A stretch of 64,000 nt of DNA. Origin: Cetobacterium_A somerae. Lineage in GTDB: Bacteria > Fusobacteriota > Fusobacteriia > Fusobacteriales > Fusobacteriaceae. The number at the start of each line of letters is the position of its first letter. The first letter of the stretch is position 1. Position numbers and translations under genes: made by a program. Under the pieces are notes generated by a model, which saw only the letters and a list, made by a program, of their open reading frames with translations, did no database searches and was not told where the DNA came from. The stretch lies in assembly GCF_044784365.2 (NCBI RefSeq), contig NZ_CP173065.2; one strand, given 5' to 3'. Shown here piece by piece: positions 8,080-18,156 of this stretch.

Positions 8080-9195
8080 GTGGATCAAAGAATTGAAATA
8101 CTAGCAAAAAATTTAGTTACTTACTCGTGTAGAGTAGAAAAAGGAGAAAAAGTTTTAATTGAGTCTATTGGTGAGGATTCTAAGAATTTAGTTAAGGCTT
8201 TAGTAAAAGAGGTTTATGCTGCTGGAGGACATCCTTTTGTAACAATAAAAGATCAAAGTGTTACAAGAGAACTTTTAAAAGGTATGGATCAAACACAAGC
8301 AGAGTTAATGGCAAAATATGAATTAGAAAGAATGAAAGACATGGATGCTTATATTGCTATTAGAGGTTCTGAAAATGCATCAGAACTATCTGATATAGAT
8401 TCAGCTAAAATGAAAATATATACAGATTACTTTATGAAGCCAGTTCATTTATCAGAAAGAGTTAATAACACAAAATGGGTTGTACTAAGATATCCAAATA
8501 ACTCTATGGCTCAACTTGCAAATACATCTTTAGAATCTTTTGAAGATTTCTATTATAACGTTTGTAACTTAGACTATTCAAAGATGAGTAGAGCTATGGA
8601 TTCATTAACAGCACTTTTAGATAGAACAGATAAAGTTAGAATTGTTGGACCTGGAACAGATTTAACATTCTCTATAAAAGATATACCATCAGTAAAATGT
8701 TGTGGACTTAGAAATATTCCAGATGGAGAGGTTTACTCAGCTCCAGTGAGAGACTCTATAAATGGAGTTATATCATACAATACACCATCTGTTTATCAAG
8801 GAACAACTTTTGAAAATGTTTGTTTCAGATTTGAGAATGGAAAAATTGTAGAAGCTACTTCTAACAATACAGAGAGATTAAATGAAATTTTAAATACAGA
8901 TGATGGAGCAAGACACATTGGTGAATTTGCAATAGGTGTAAATCCATATATTTTAAAACCTATGAAAGATACACTATTTGATGAAAAAATTGCTGGAAGT
9001 ATTCACTTTACTCCAGGACAAGCATATAAATTAGCTGACAATGGAAATAAATCAGCTATACATTGGGATTTAGTTCTAATTCAAAGACCAGACTTTGGTG
9101 GTGGAGAGATTTGGTTTGATGATGTTTTAATTAGAAAAGATGGTATCTTTGTAATTGAAGAGTTAGAAGTATTGAATCCAGAAAATTTAAAGTAG
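8080..9195 (+). CDS. M29-family metallo-aminopeptidase
   Basis: A 371-residue enzyme of the M29 (AmpS/PepS/aminopeptidase T) family, which removes N-terminal residues from peptides in the cytoplasm using two metal ions. Likely metal ligands are in PDGEV, IGEFAIG, SIHF and IHWD, the usual Glu-Glu-His-His-Asp set in the C-terminal half. The longest frame begins at ATG 8068, but GGAGG at 8070-8074 lies inside it and is 5 bases before the GTG at 8080, so GTG is the start. It is followed after 15 bases by the glycosyltransferase-deacetylase fusion, suggesting one operon. Confidence 0.88.
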   Translation: MDQRIEILAKNLVTYSCRVEKGEKVLIESIGEDSKNLVKALVKEVYAAGGHPFVTIKDQSVTRELLKGMDQTQAELMAKYELERMKDMDAYIAIRGSENASELSDIDSAKMKIYTDYFMKPVHLSERVNNTKWVVLRYPNNSMAQLANTSLESFEDFYYNVCNLDYSKMSRAMDSLTALLDRTDKVRIVGPGTDLTFSIKDIPSVKCCGLRNIPDGEVYSAPVRDSINGVISYNTPSVYQGTTFENVCFRFENGKIVEATSNNTERLNEILNTDDGARHIGEFAIGVNPYILKPMKDTLFDEKIAGSIHFTPGQAYKLADNGNKSAIHWDLVLIQRPDFGGGEIWFDDVLIRKDGIFVIEELEVLNPENLK

Positions 9196-9210
9196 TAGGA
9201 GGATTTAATA

Positions 9211-11013
9211 ATGAATATACTTATGGCACTTTCACAGTTAGAAGTAACTGGTGCTGAGGTGTACGGAACGGTTCTAAGTGATGAACTTATTAGGAGAGGG
9301 AACAAAGTTTATATAGTTTCAGATACTTTAACTAAACCTACAAACGCACAATATGAAAAAATAGAGTTTAATAAAAGAAAACTTAAAGATAGAGTTAGTC
9401 AAGTTAGAAAACTTCTTAAGATTATAAAAGAAAAAGATATCCAAGTTGTACATGCTCATTCAAGAGCATCATCTTGGAGTTGTGCAATAGCTTGTAGAAT
9501 AGCAAAGATTCCCCTGATTACAACAATACACGGGAGACAACCTGTGCACTTGAGCAGAAAATTAGTTAAAGCATTTGGAGATTACTCTTTAAGTGTTTGT
9601 GAAAATATAAGAGATCATATTGTTAATGATCTAAAAGTTAAACCTGAAAATATAACTGTTCTTAGAAATATGATTAATACAAAAGAGTATCAAAAGAGCA
9701 CTTTTACTGATATTGAAAAGAATCAGAAGGTTATATCAATAATCGGAAGATTATCTGGTCCTAAAGGAGATGTAACTTATAACTTACTCGATATTCTTCA
9801 TAGAAGAAAAGATTTTAAGATTCAAGTTATTGGAGGAAAAGAGGTTCCAGCAAGATTTAAAAAGTTTACAGGAAATGTTGAATTTTTAGGATATGTAAAT
9901 AATGTTTCTGAAAAAATAAGAGAGTCTTCTATTGTTATAGGAGCTGGAAGAGTTGCTGTTGAAGCCATCCTTTGTGAGGTTCCAGTTTTAGCAATAGGAG
10001 AAGCTGAGTCTGTAGGAATAGTAACTTTAGATAGATTAAACACAGCTTTAAAATCTAACTTTGGCGATATCTCTTTAAATCATGCTCCAACATTTAGATG
10101 GACAGATGTGATTCCAGAAATCGATAAAGGTTTCAATATAAATAAAGATGATTTGAAAACTTTAAGAGAAAGAGTTATAGAGGAGTTTTCAATAGAGTCT
10201 ATAGTTGAAAATATTGAGAAAGTTTATCAAAGAGAGATTGTAAAAAAGAAAAAATATGAAATGCCTGTTATCATGTATCACAGAGTTATAAAAAACGAAA
10301 GTGAAAAAGGCGTTCATGGTACTTATGTAACTGTTGAGCAGTTTGAAGAGCAGATGAAATATCTTAAAAAGAAAGGATACGAAACTGTAACTTTTAAAGA
10401 GTTGCTAAATAATAGGTATAAACAAAGATTTGATAAAGATAAGAAATGGATTATGCTTACGTTTGATGATGGATATAAAGATAACTATGAAAATGCTTTT
10501 CCTATCTTGAAAAAATATCAGTTTAAAGGTATTATATATGTACTCGATGGGATAGAGTATAATAAATGGGATGTAGATAATCCTGGAAATCCTGAAAAAA
10601 GATTTACTTTAATGAATCAAGAGGAACTTCTAGAGATGCAAAACTATGGAATAGAGTTTGGTGGACATACATCTACTCACCCAAGACTAGCTGAACTATC
10701 AACTGAACAGGTAAAGTCTGAGATAATTAACTCGAAATCTAATATTGAAAAAATAATAGGAAAAGAGCTGTTGTCTTTTGCATATCCTTACGGTAGTTTA
10801 AATGAAGAGGTAAAAAGAATACCTCAAGAAGCTGGTTATAAATTTGCAGTAGCTACTGATTCAGGTAGTATAGTTTTTTCTGATGATTTATTTGAAATTA
10901 GAAGAATTGGAATATTTCCAACAAATAATCTTTTTAATTTTAAAAGAAAAGTATCTGGGAAATACAACTTTATAAAAGTAAAAAGAGAAGAAAAAAGTTA
11001 TGGGAAAAAGTAA
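9211..11013 (+). CDS. Glycosyltransferase-polysaccharide deacetylase fusion
   Basis: A 600-residue, two-domain protein. Residues 1 to about 340 form a GT-B, family-4-type glycosyltransferase, with an N-terminal glycine/alanine acceptor loop, VHAHSRASSW near 90 and IIGRLSGPKG opening the donor domain near 175. From residue 351 a NodB-type carbohydrate deacetylase follows: MPVIMYHRV, TFDDGY at about 417-422 with the catalytic and metal Asp pair, and GGHTSTH at about 483-489 with the metal His pair. No signal peptide or membrane segment is seen, so both steps would be cytoplasmic. It likely adds and de-acetylates a sugar in envelope glycan or glycolipid synthesis; the acceptor is unknown. Confidence 0.85.
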   Translation: MNILMALSQLEVTGAEVYGTVLSDELIRRGNKVYIVSDTLTKPTNAQYEKIEFNKRKLKDRVSQVRKLLKIIKEKDIQVVHAHSRASSWSCAIACRIAKIPLITTIHGRQPVHLSRKLVKAFGDYSLSVCENIRDHIVNDLKVKPENITVLRNMINTKEYQKSTFTDIEKNQKVISIIGRLSGPKGDVTYNLLDILHRRKDFKIQVIGGKEVPARFKKFTGNVEFLGYVNNVSEKIRESSIVIGAGRVAVEAILCEVPVLAIGEAESVGIVTLDRLNTALKSNFGDISLNHAPTFRWTDVIPEIDKGFNINKDDLKTLRERVIEEFSIESIVENIEKVYQREIVKKKKYEMPVIMYHRVIKNESEKGVHGTYVTVEQFEEQMKYLKKKGYETVTFKELLNNRYKQRFDKDKKWIMLTFDDGYKDNYENAFPILKKYQFKGIIYVLDGIEYNKWDVDNPGNPEKRFTLMNQEELLEMQNYGIEFGGHTSTHPRLAELSTEQVKSEIINSKSNIEKIIGKELLSFAYPYGSLNEEVKRIPQEAGYKFAVATDSGSIVFSDDLFEIRRIGIFPTNNLFNFKRKVSGKYNFIKVKREEKSYGKK

Positions 11014-11029
11014 CTTAGGGAGGATTAAT

Positions 11030-11770
11030 ATGAAGAAAATATTAATGGGGTTATTAGCATTAACACTTTCTGCTACAGCATTAGCTGAAAACAAATTTGG
11101 AATTGGAGCTGGAGTAGGAGTTTCTGACAGTATCTATAAAGGTGCAGAAGATAAAGCATATCCAATGCCACTATTAGATATTAACTACTATGATTTATAT
11201 GTTAAGGGTGCAACTGTAGGATTCCAATTTTATAAAGATGATGCTTTTGCTGCGTCACTATTTGTTGATCCATTAGCTGGATTTGCTGTAGATGGTGCTG
11301 ACTTAGCAAGAGGATACGACAATATTGATGACAGAAAGTTCCAAGCGATGTTTGGAATTAGATTAGATGCTGATACTGGATTCTACGGAGTTAAAACTGG
11401 GCTTTCTGCTCAAGTTGGAGAACATGGAGGAGAGGGAAAGATAAGTGCGTTTAAAGCTTATAAAGTAGATGACAAACTTACAATAGTTCCTTCTATTCAC
11501 GTTAAAGGATACTCAGGAGATTATACTGATTACTACTTTGGTGTAACTTCAGATGAAGCTAGAAGAAATAGCAAAATTGATAGAGCTTATAAAGCGGATG
11601 CAGCTTATTCAATGGGGCTTAACTTAACAGCTGACTATAGATTAACTGACAACGTAGCTCTTATGGCATTTTTAGGTGTTGAGAAATTCAGTAGTGAAAT
11701 TTCAGACTCACCTATTGTAGACGATGGAGTTTTATATTTAGTAGGAGTAGGAGCAAAGTACTACTTCTAA
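11030..11770 (+). CDS. MipA/OmpV-family outer-membrane protein
   Basis: A 246-residue outer-membrane beta-barrel protein. A signal peptide of about 20 residues (MKKILMGLLALTLSATALA) is followed by alternating strands such as GIGAGVGVSDSIYKG, and the chain ends in the terminal aromatic pattern KYYF. The layout fits the MipA/OmpV family, some members of which scaffold murein synthases. The ATG at 11030 follows GGGAGGA; a longer in-frame start overlaps the preceding gene and would bury the signal peptide. It lies just downstream of the glycosyltransferase-deacetylase, which suggests an envelope role. Confidence 0.82.
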   Translation: MKKILMGLLALTLSATALAENKFGIGAGVGVSDSIYKGAEDKAYPMPLLDINYYDLYVKGATVGFQFYKDDAFAASLFVDPLAGFAVDGADLARGYDNIDDRKFQAMFGIRLDADTGFYGVKTGLSAQVGEHGGEGKISAFKAYKVDDKLTIVPSIHVKGYSGDYTDYYFGVTSDEARRNSKIDRAYKADAAYSMGLNLTADYRLTDNVALMAFLGVEKFSSEISDSPIVDDGVLYLVGVGAKYYF

Positions 11771-11788
11771 AAATTTTAAGGAGAACAA

Positions 11789-12586
11789 ATGAAATACAAA
11801 GCAATTATATGTGACTTAGATGGAACACTATTAAATGAGCATCACACTATATCTGAAGAAACAAAAGAGACTATAAGAAAAGTTGTAAATTCTGGAGTGA
11901 AGTTTATAATAGCTACTGGAAGACATCACAATGATGCAATAACATTTAAAGATATGTTAGAGCTAGATAGTTTCTTAATTACTTCAAACGGTGCTAAGGT
12001 GCATGACTATAATAACAAAGAGATTATATCTCACAATATTCCAGCTCACTTATCTAAGGAGTTATTAAACTATAACTATAATGAGAACTTACATAAAAAT
12101 GTTTATTTAGATGAAGAGTGGTATGCTGAAAAGCCTTTAGAGGAAGCATTAGTTTTCCACAAAGAGTCTGGATTTCATCATGTAATAGCTCCTTTCCAAT
12201 CTTTAGTAGGAAAAGAAATTACAAAATTTTTCTTTATATGTGATGATGAAGAGCATATCTCTGAGTTAGAGAAAAAATTAAGAAAACAATTCCACGAGGG
12301 ATTAAATATCACTCTTTCACTTGGATCTTGTTTAGAGGTTATGAGAGAGGGAGTTTCTAAAGCTAGTGCAATAGAGGAAGTTTTAAAAGCTGAAGGGATT
12401 GATCTTAAAGAAACAATCGCTTTTGGAGATGGATTAAATGACCTTGAAATGCTATCATCTGTAGGAAAAGGATTTATCATGGGAAATGGAAGTCCAAGAC
12501 TAAAGGCTTTATTACCTGAAAATGAAGTAATAAAGACAAATGCAGAAAATGGAGTGGCAAAGAAACTTCAAGAGATATTCTTATAA
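11789..12586 (+). CDS. Cof-type HAD-IIB phosphatase
   Basis: A 265-residue haloacid dehalogenase-like hydrolase. Motif I is CDLDGTLLN with the nucleophilic Asp near residue 10. Motif II is FIIATGRHH. Motifs III and IV are the late Lys (SKASAIEEVLK) and FGDGLNDLEML. The IIB cap lies between. These enzymes dephosphorylate sugar phosphates or flavin precursors; the substrate cannot be told from sequence. It starts after AAGGAG, 18 bases past the OmpV-like gene, and ends the operon at a strong terminator. Confidence 0.87.
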   Translation: MKYKAIICDLDGTLLNEHHTISEETKETIRKVVNSGVKFIIATGRHHNDAITFKDMLELDSFLITSNGAKVHDYNNKEIISHNIPAHLSKELLNYNYNENLHKNVYLDEEWYAEKPLEEALVFHKESGFHHVIAPFQSLVGKEITKFFFICDDEEHISELEKKLRKQFHEGLNITLSLGSCLEVMREGVSKASAIEEVLKAEGIDLKETIAFGDGLNDLEMLSSVGKGFIMGNGSPRLKALLPENEVIKTNAENGVAKKLQEIFL

Positions 12587-12602
12587 AAAGATTATATAAA
12601 AT

Positions 12603-12640
12603 AGAAAGGAGAGAGAAGAATTAACTTCTCTCTCCTTTTG
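12603..12640. terminator. Bidirectional terminator
   Basis: aaggagagagaag pairs with cttctctctcctt around an AATTAA loop and is followed by T4. It lies between the HAD phosphatase and PBP1A stop codons and probably serves both. Confidence 0.85.
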
Positions 12641-12645
12641 TATAT

Positions 12646-14856
12646 TTAGAAATTGAATAATCTTTGGAAGAATCCTTTTTTCTCCTCTTTCTTTTGTTGC
12701 TGAGGTTTTTGTTGATTTTGCTGTTGCACTGGTTGAGTAACTTGTTGTGCAGCTGGACCAGTTACTTCTTCAGAAGACATAGCTTCATTTTTTGAAGTTG
12801 TCTCTTGAGTAGGAACATAGTATCCAAGAACACCTGCAATACCATTTGTATACTTACTATCTTTTTCCACTGCAATTCTTCCTCTTCTTAATAAGAAAGT
12901 TTTATCAGAAGGACTACCATTTAATAATCCAGATATAGGATCTAACTCTTGATAAGTTAAATCTCCATTTTTAACATGGTTATCTAAGAATGTAAATGTA
13001 GTTGGAGTGTAGTAACCTTTTTCTATAATCTCTTGGTAGAAATTTTTCCAAAGAGGTGCTGCTACTCCCCCTCCTGTTGCTTTATATAAAGGATCGTTAT
13101 TGTCATATCCAACATATATTGTTGTAACATAATCTGGAGTCATCCCTGAATACCAAACTGTTCTAGAGTTATTAGTAGTACCAGTTTTTCCTCCCTGCTC
13201 AATAGGAACATTATTTATTTTTACTTGAGCACTTTTACTTGTTCCCTGCTTAACAGAGTTTTTCATCATATTAGTCATAAGAGCAATATCAGCACTTTCA
13301 AATTTTTGTTCTATTTGAGGTTTTGCTTCGTATAGTGTATTTCCAAACTTATCAGTTACCTTCATAACAAAGAATGGTTTTATTGAATATCCACCATTAG
13401 CAAAAACTGCATATGATTGAGCCACTTGTAATGGAGTTCCTTCAGTTGTTCCTAAAGCTGCTGTTAAATTGTTTGGAACAATAAATCCAGCATCAATTTT
13501 CTTCATAGTATCCATAAGAGCTGGAATTCCAACTTTATTTAAAAGTTTTATAGAAACAATATTTTGAGATTTATCAAAACCTTGCATCAATGTCATACCG
13601 TTATAATATCTCTCTCCAAAGTTTCTAGGAGCCCAAGTACCAAATACAATTCTCGAATCTTCTACAACTAAGTTTTCTTCAAAACCTTTTTCTAAAGCTG
13701 TATAGTAGATAAAAGGTTTAAAAGATGATCCAACTTGACGTTTAGCTTGAACAGCTCTATTGAAGTTACCAGTTTTAAAGTTCTTACCACCTATAATACT
13801 TATAACTTCTCCATTTTTAGCATCAATTGTTACCATAGCACCTTGAAGTTTTTTATCATTTTTTAAACGTGGATAGTTTTCAAATTTATCCTTAGCAACT
13901 TTTTGAATATTTAAATCTAAAGTAGTTTGAACTGTAAGTCCATCATTATAAATCTGTTTTTCTTCAAAGTTTTCAAATAGGAACTTCTCAACTAAATCTG
14001 TAAAGTCAGGAGCATTAAACTCTATCTTTTTATCAAGAGCACCGTAAACTACTGTAGTGTTCTTATCCTTAAAATCATTTGACGAAGCTTTTGATTCATT
14101 GACAAATTTATGATTTAAAGCTTCATTATATTCAGCTTCAGTTATTAAACCAAATTTAAGCATCTGTTTTAATATTAATCTTTGTCTAACTAAAGATCTT
14201 TCAAGATTAGTTCTTGGATTATACATATTTGGTCTATTTGGAATTCCTGCTAAAAGAGCTGACTCAGCTAAGTTAACATTATTAACATCTTTTCTAAAGA
14301 AGTTATAAGCTGCAGTTTTTACACCGTAAGCTCCAGAACCAAAGTAGATTTCATTTAGATACTTCTCCATTATTTCATCTTTTGTATATTTTCTTTCAAT
14401 TTCAAATGTGATTATAATCTCTTTTATTTTTCTAGAGAACTTTTTTTCATGAGACAGAAAAGCATTTCTAGCTAATTGCTGAGTTATTGTACTTCCACCC
14501 TGAGCTGCTCTTCCAGATTTTAAGTTAACTATAGCAGAACCTAAAATTCTAAATGGATCGATTCCATAGTGTGTTAAAAACTGTCTATCCTCTATGGCTA
14601 TAAAAGCATTTTGTAAATTTTGTGGTATATGTTCTATATCCACAGGTTCTCTTGTTTCTTTTGAAATAACATCAATTACTTGTCCATTTCTATCATAAAT
14701 TGTAGTAGGAATAGGAGGACTATAATTCTCAACTAGCTCTGAAACATTTGGTAGTTCTTTATAGTATTTATTTACTAAAAGACTTGCTCCAATCCCTCCA
14801 ACAATACCTAAAGATACAATAAATATGGCAACATACTTAAGAATTTTCCATTTCAT
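12646..14856 (-). CDS. Class A penicillin-binding protein (PBP1A type)
   Basis: A 736-residue bifunctional peptidoglycan synthase. One N-terminal membrane helix (about 7-28) anchors it. The GT51 glycosyltransferase domain has EDRQFLTHYG with the catalytic Glu at 89, and QGGSTITQQLARN. The transpeptidase has GSSFKP (S-x-x-K, about 376-379), KSQN and KTGTT (about 557). The last 60 residues are Gln/Pro-rich and low-complexity, with a basic end. It polymerises and cross-links murein at the inner membrane. RlmN lies 18 bases upstream on the same strand. Confidence 0.93.
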   Translation of the reverse strand: MKWKILKYVAIFIVSLGIVGGIGASLLVNKYYKELPNVSELVENYSPPIPTTIYDRNGQVIDVISKETREPVDIEHIPQNLQNAFIAIEDRQFLTHYGIDPFRILGSAIVNLKSGRAAQGGSTITQQLARNAFLSHEKKFSRKIKEIIITFEIERKYTKDEIMEKYLNEIYFGSGAYGVKTAAYNFFRKDVNNVNLAESALLAGIPNRPNMYNPRTNLERSLVRQRLILKQMLKFGLITEAEYNEALNHKFVNESKASSNDFKDKNTTVVYGALDKKIEFNAPDFTDLVEKFLFENFEEKQIYNDGLTVQTTLDLNIQKVAKDKFENYPRLKNDKKLQGAMVTIDAKNGEVISIIGGKNFKTGNFNRAVQAKRQVGSSFKPFIYYTALEKGFEENLVVEDSRIVFGTWAPRNFGERYYNGMTLMQGFDKSQNIVSIKLLNKVGIPALMDTMKKIDAGFIVPNNLTAALGTTEGTPLQVAQSYAVFANGGYSIKPFFVMKVTDKFGNTLYEAKPQIEQKFESADIALMTNMMKNSVKQGTSKSAQVKINNVPIEQGGKTGTTNNSRTVWYSGMTPDYVTTIYVGYDNNDPLYKATGGGVAAPLWKNFYQEIIEKGYYTPTTFTFLDNHVKNGDLTYQELDPISGLLNGSPSDKTFLLRRGRIAVEKDSKYTNGIAGVLGYYVPTQETTSKNEAMSSEEVTGPAAQQVTQPVQQQNQQKPQQQKKEEKKGFFQRLFNF

Positions 14857-14874
14857 AAAATATCTCCATTTTAA

Positions 14875-15921
14875 TTATTTTAGATTTTTTTGTCTTAATT
14901 GTCCACAAGCACCGTCTATATCAGTTCCCTTTTCTCCTCTAACAGTTACGTTTACTTTTCTAAAATCTTTTAAGTAATTGAAGATTTTATCAATTTTCTT
15001 TTGAGAAGGTCTTTGGTAATCTTTTCCATCTACTGGATTACATGGAATAAGGTTTAATATATGATCAAAGTTGTGAACAAAATCAGCTAAGTAAGCGATA
15101 TCGTTATCAGAAACGTTGAAGTCATTGATTAAGATATACTCAAAAGTGATTCTTCTCTTAGTTTGTCTTTGATACTCTTGTAATATTGGGAATAAATCCT
15201 CTAATGGATATTTTGTATTAATTGGCATTAACTCGCTTCTCTTTTCATCAATAGCACTGTGTAAAGATATAGCTAATTCTACTGGGATTCTCTCTTCTAA
15301 TAACTTCTCAATTCCAGGAATAATTCCAGAAGTTGAAATTGTGATTCTTCTCTTAGAAACGTTTACTCCTTTTTCACTTGATAAGATATCAATAGCCTTT
15401 ATAACATTATCAATGTTAAGCATAGGTTCTCCCATACCCATAAATACAATGTTATTAATTTGTAATCCTTGCTTTAATAATCTTCTTTCAATTGTATAGA
15501 ACTGGTTTGTAATTTCGTGTACATCTAAGTTTCTTGTAAATCCACCAAGACCTGTAGCACAGAATCCACACTTAACAGCACACCCAACTTGAGATGAGAT
15601 GCAAAGAGTTGTTCTATCTTTGTGTCTTAAGATAACACTTTCAATTGTATTTCCATCTTCTAATTTAAATAAAAACTTTTCAGTTTTATCTATTTTAGAA
15701 ACTTGGTGTTTTAATAGGTTTAAGAAAGGGATGTAAGCTTTCTCAGAAAGTAATTCTCTATCCTTTAATGATATGTTTGTCATATCGTTAATATCTCTTA
15801 CTATTTTTTGGTTTAACCATGTAAAGATTTGTTTTCCGTAAAATTTCTTCATTCCTAAAGAAACTATAAAGTCTGTAAGCTCTTGTTCGTTTAAATTAAG
15901 TAAATTTATTTTATTTGACAT
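14875..15921 (-). CDS. rlmN: Dual-specificity RNA methyltransferase RlmN
   Basis: A 348-residue radical SAM enzyme that methylates C2 of A2503 in 23S rRNA and A37 in some tRNAs. The cluster-binding motif CAVKCGFC is at about 113-120, preceded by QVGC-type context and followed by GFTRN, and MGMGEPMLN is the SAM-binding GEP segment. The C-terminal CGQLR carries the methyl-accepting Cys. It starts after GGAGGAA and probably shares a transcript with the PBP1A gene downstream. Confidence 0.95.
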   Translation of the reverse strand: MSNKINLLNLNEQELTDFIVSLGMKKFYGKQIFTWLNQKIVRDINDMTNISLKDRELLSEKAYIPFLNLLKHQVSKIDKTEKFLFKLEDGNTIESVILRHKDRTTLCISSQVGCAVKCGFCATGLGGFTRNLDVHEITNQFYTIERRLLKQGLQINNIVFMGMGEPMLNIDNVIKAIDILSSEKGVNVSKRRITISTSGIIPGIEKLLEERIPVELAISLHSAIDEKRSELMPINTKYPLEDLFPILQEYQRQTKRRITFEYILINDFNVSDNDIAYLADFVHNFDHILNLIPCNPVDGKDYQRPSQKKIDKIFNYLKDFRKVNVTVRGEKGTDIDGACGQLRQKNLK

Positions 15922-15980
15922 ATTTCCTCCATTGTTACTAATAAATACCTAATTTCCATTATAACAGATATTTCAGACTT

Positions 15981-17072
15981 TTACAATATATTTGTAATCT
16001 CCGCTACTGAAACCTCTCCTTTAAAGTTAGCTCTCTCTCCTTTTCCTCCACCTTTTATGTTTAGTACTTTAGAGAACTCCTTTAATAGTTCACCACAATC
16101 AATAGTTTTACTAGATATCACTCCTGCATCTTCCCAAATACCTATAAAAATATAATCACCTGGTATAATTTTATTTAAGTTTGTTATTGTATCCTTATCA
16201 TCTTTATATACTATATATTTTCTATCATCCTTTTCAATAGCTGAACTTAATAGGTCTTTAGATAAGAAATTACAATATTTTAAATTTAACTCTTTAAATC
16301 TACTTTCAACTTCTTTCTTTTCGTTATTAAATTTTTCTACCATAGAAATTATCTCGTTATCTCTACAACTAAATATTCTATCTAGTTCTTTAATAGTTTT
16401 ATTTTTCTTAACAAAATCTTCGATAGCTCTCTCTCCACTTAAAAAATAAAATCTAGTGTAATTTCCTTTGATTTTCTCAAAACTTATAATTTTAAATACT
16501 CTAATCTCTGATATGTCAGATACATGGTATCCAGCACAAGCACTTGTATCCATATTATCTATAGTTATAATTCTAACATCACCAGTAACTTTATCACTTA
16601 TTTTTTTTCTAAATGTATCAATAGAGTTAGCTTCATCTCTAGTAACTATTTTTTCTAAAATAGCTCTTCCCTCTCCTATAGCACTATTAATTTTTCTTTC
16701 TAATTCATCTACAAAGTTTTCATCTAAATCTTTAGAATCTAAATCCACTGTTGTATAAGTTTCAGTCATTCTAAACCCAACAGTATTTAGTCCATAGTCA
16801 TTATATGCTATAGCAGAAAAAAGATGTTGAGCTGTATGTTGCACTCCTATATCAAAAACTCTATTAGTATCTACAGTATATGTATATTCACCTGAAGTAA
16901 TTTCATTTTCAACTATAATTTTTTTATCATCTATAACAGTTAAAAATTTTGTATCCCCTATATAACCTTGATCTCCTATTTGTCCACCTTTACCATCTAT
17001 ATATAGATTATGTGACTCTACTTCAATAACCCAATTATCTTTTTCTTTTATACAAGAAAGTATTTTAATCAT
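15981..17072 (-). CDS. AlaX-type alanyl-tRNA editing protein
   Basis: A 363-residue protein related to the editing and C-terminal parts of alanyl-tRNA synthetase. GGQIGDQG is the AlaX entry motif. HTAQH (near 80) and CAGYH (near 180) form the H-x3-H and C-x3-H zinc site that binds mischarged tRNA-Ala. A coiled-coil stretch follows, then a DHHA1-like C-terminus with KGGGKGERANFKG. It should hydrolyse Ser-tRNA-Ala or Gly-tRNA-Ala in trans. The length and DHHA1-like tail suggest the long AlaX form. It starts after AGGAGGAG. Confidence 0.87.
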   Translation of the reverse strand: MIKILSCIKEKDNWVIEVESHNLYIDGKGGQIGDQGYIGDTKFLTVIDDKKIIVENEITSGEYTYTVDTNRVFDIGVQHTAQHLFSAIAYNDYGLNTVGFRMTETYTTVDLDSKDLDENFVDELERKINSAIGEGRAILEKIVTRDEANSIDTFRKKISDKVTGDVRIITIDNMDTSACAGYHVSDISEIRVFKIISFEKIKGNYTRFYFLSGERAIEDFVKKNKTIKELDRIFSCRDNEIISMVEKFNNEKKEVESRFKELNLKYCNFLSKDLLSSAIEKDDRKYIVYKDDKDTITNLNKIIPGDYIFIGIWEDAGVISSKTIDCGELLKEFSKVLNIKGGGKGERANFKGEVSVAEITNIL

Positions 17073-17236
17073 AGCTCCTCCTAAATGTTTTGATACCTTA
17101 TTTTATAACGATATCCTAAGTATTTCAATCTATTTCAAGAAAGTATTTTAATTACATTGTCTATTCAAAAAGTATAGATTATGTTATACTATATACGAAT
17201 AGTAAAATAACAATCAATTTAGATAGAGGTGTATAT

Positions 17237-18103
17237 ATGACAAGAGAGGAAAAAATTAAAAATACATATTTAGGTGCCCATGTATCTATACAAGGTGGAG
17301 TAGCTAATGCTTTTAAAAATGCAATGGCTATAGATGCAAATGGATTTGGAATGTTTGTTAAAAACCAGAGAAGATGGGATGCCAAACCATATACAGAGGA
17401 TGAAATTTTAGAATTTAAAGATGCTATGAGAAGATATAAGTTTACTCCAGAGCAGATTTTACCACATGATGGATATCTTATAAACTTAGGAAGTCCTGAT
17501 GAGGAGAAAAGAGAGAAATCACTAAATGCTTTTTTAGATGAGATGCAAAGAGTAAATCAATTGGGACTTATATATCTAAATACTCATCCAGGAAGTCATT
17601 TAAAAGAGATAAGTGAAGATGAGTGTGTAAAACTTATAGCTGATTCAATAAATAAAGCACATAAAGCTGTTCCAAATGTTATAGTTGTTTTAGAAAATAC
17701 AGCAGGACAAGGATCAAATATGGGTTATAAGTTTGAGCATATAAGAGATATAATAAATCTTATTAAAGATAAAACTAGAATAGGTGTTTGTTTAGATACA
17801 TGTCATACAGTAGCAGCAGGATATGCTCTTTCAACAGAGGAGGAATATAATGCAACTATGGATGCCTTTGAAAACATTGTTGGATTTAAATATCTAAAAG
17901 GAATACACTTAAATGACTCTATGTTTGGAGTAGGAAGTAAAAAAGATAGACATCACAGTATAGGAGAGGGAACTCTTGGTATGGACTTCTTTAAAAGATT
18001 TATGAATGATGATAGATTTAGAAATATTCCAATAGTTATGGAAACAATAGATGAAACTATTTGGAAAGAAGAGATTGAACTACTTAGAAGTTTAATAGAT
18101 TAA
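17237..18103 (+). CDS. nfo: Endonuclease IV
   Basis: A 288-residue AP endonuclease of the TIM-barrel type, with three zinc ions, that incises DNA at abasic sites. Visible family motifs are GAHVSIQGG at the start, NTHPGSH, VLENTAGQG, GVCLDTCH, and HLNDS followed by DRHHSIGEG. The length matches the family. It starts after AGAGGTG and ends at a terminator. It is a single gene between the AlaX gene (divergent) and a convergent minus-strand pair. Confidence 0.95.
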   Translation: MTREEKIKNTYLGAHVSIQGGVANAFKNAMAIDANGFGMFVKNQRRWDAKPYTEDEILEFKDAMRRYKFTPEQILPHDGYLINLGSPDEEKREKSLNAFLDEMQRVNQLGLIYLNTHPGSHLKEISEDECVKLIADSINKAHKAVPNVIVVLENTAGQGSNMGYKFEHIRDIINLIKDKTRIGVCLDTCHTVAAGYALSTEEEYNATMDAFENIVGFKYLKGIHLNDSMFGVGSKKDRHHSIGEGTLGMDFFKRFMNDDRFRNIPIVMETIDETIWKEEIELLRSLID

Positions 18104-18107
18104 AAAA

Positions 18108-18137
18108 TAAAGACACAGAAAATTCTGTGTCTTTTTA
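18108..18137. terminator. Terminator after endonuclease IV
   Basis: aaagacacagaa pairs with ttctgtgtcttt across an AA loop, followed by T residues. It may act in both directions for the convergent gene pair. Confidence 0.85.
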
Positions 18138-18156
18138 TATATATGATTTATAGAGA

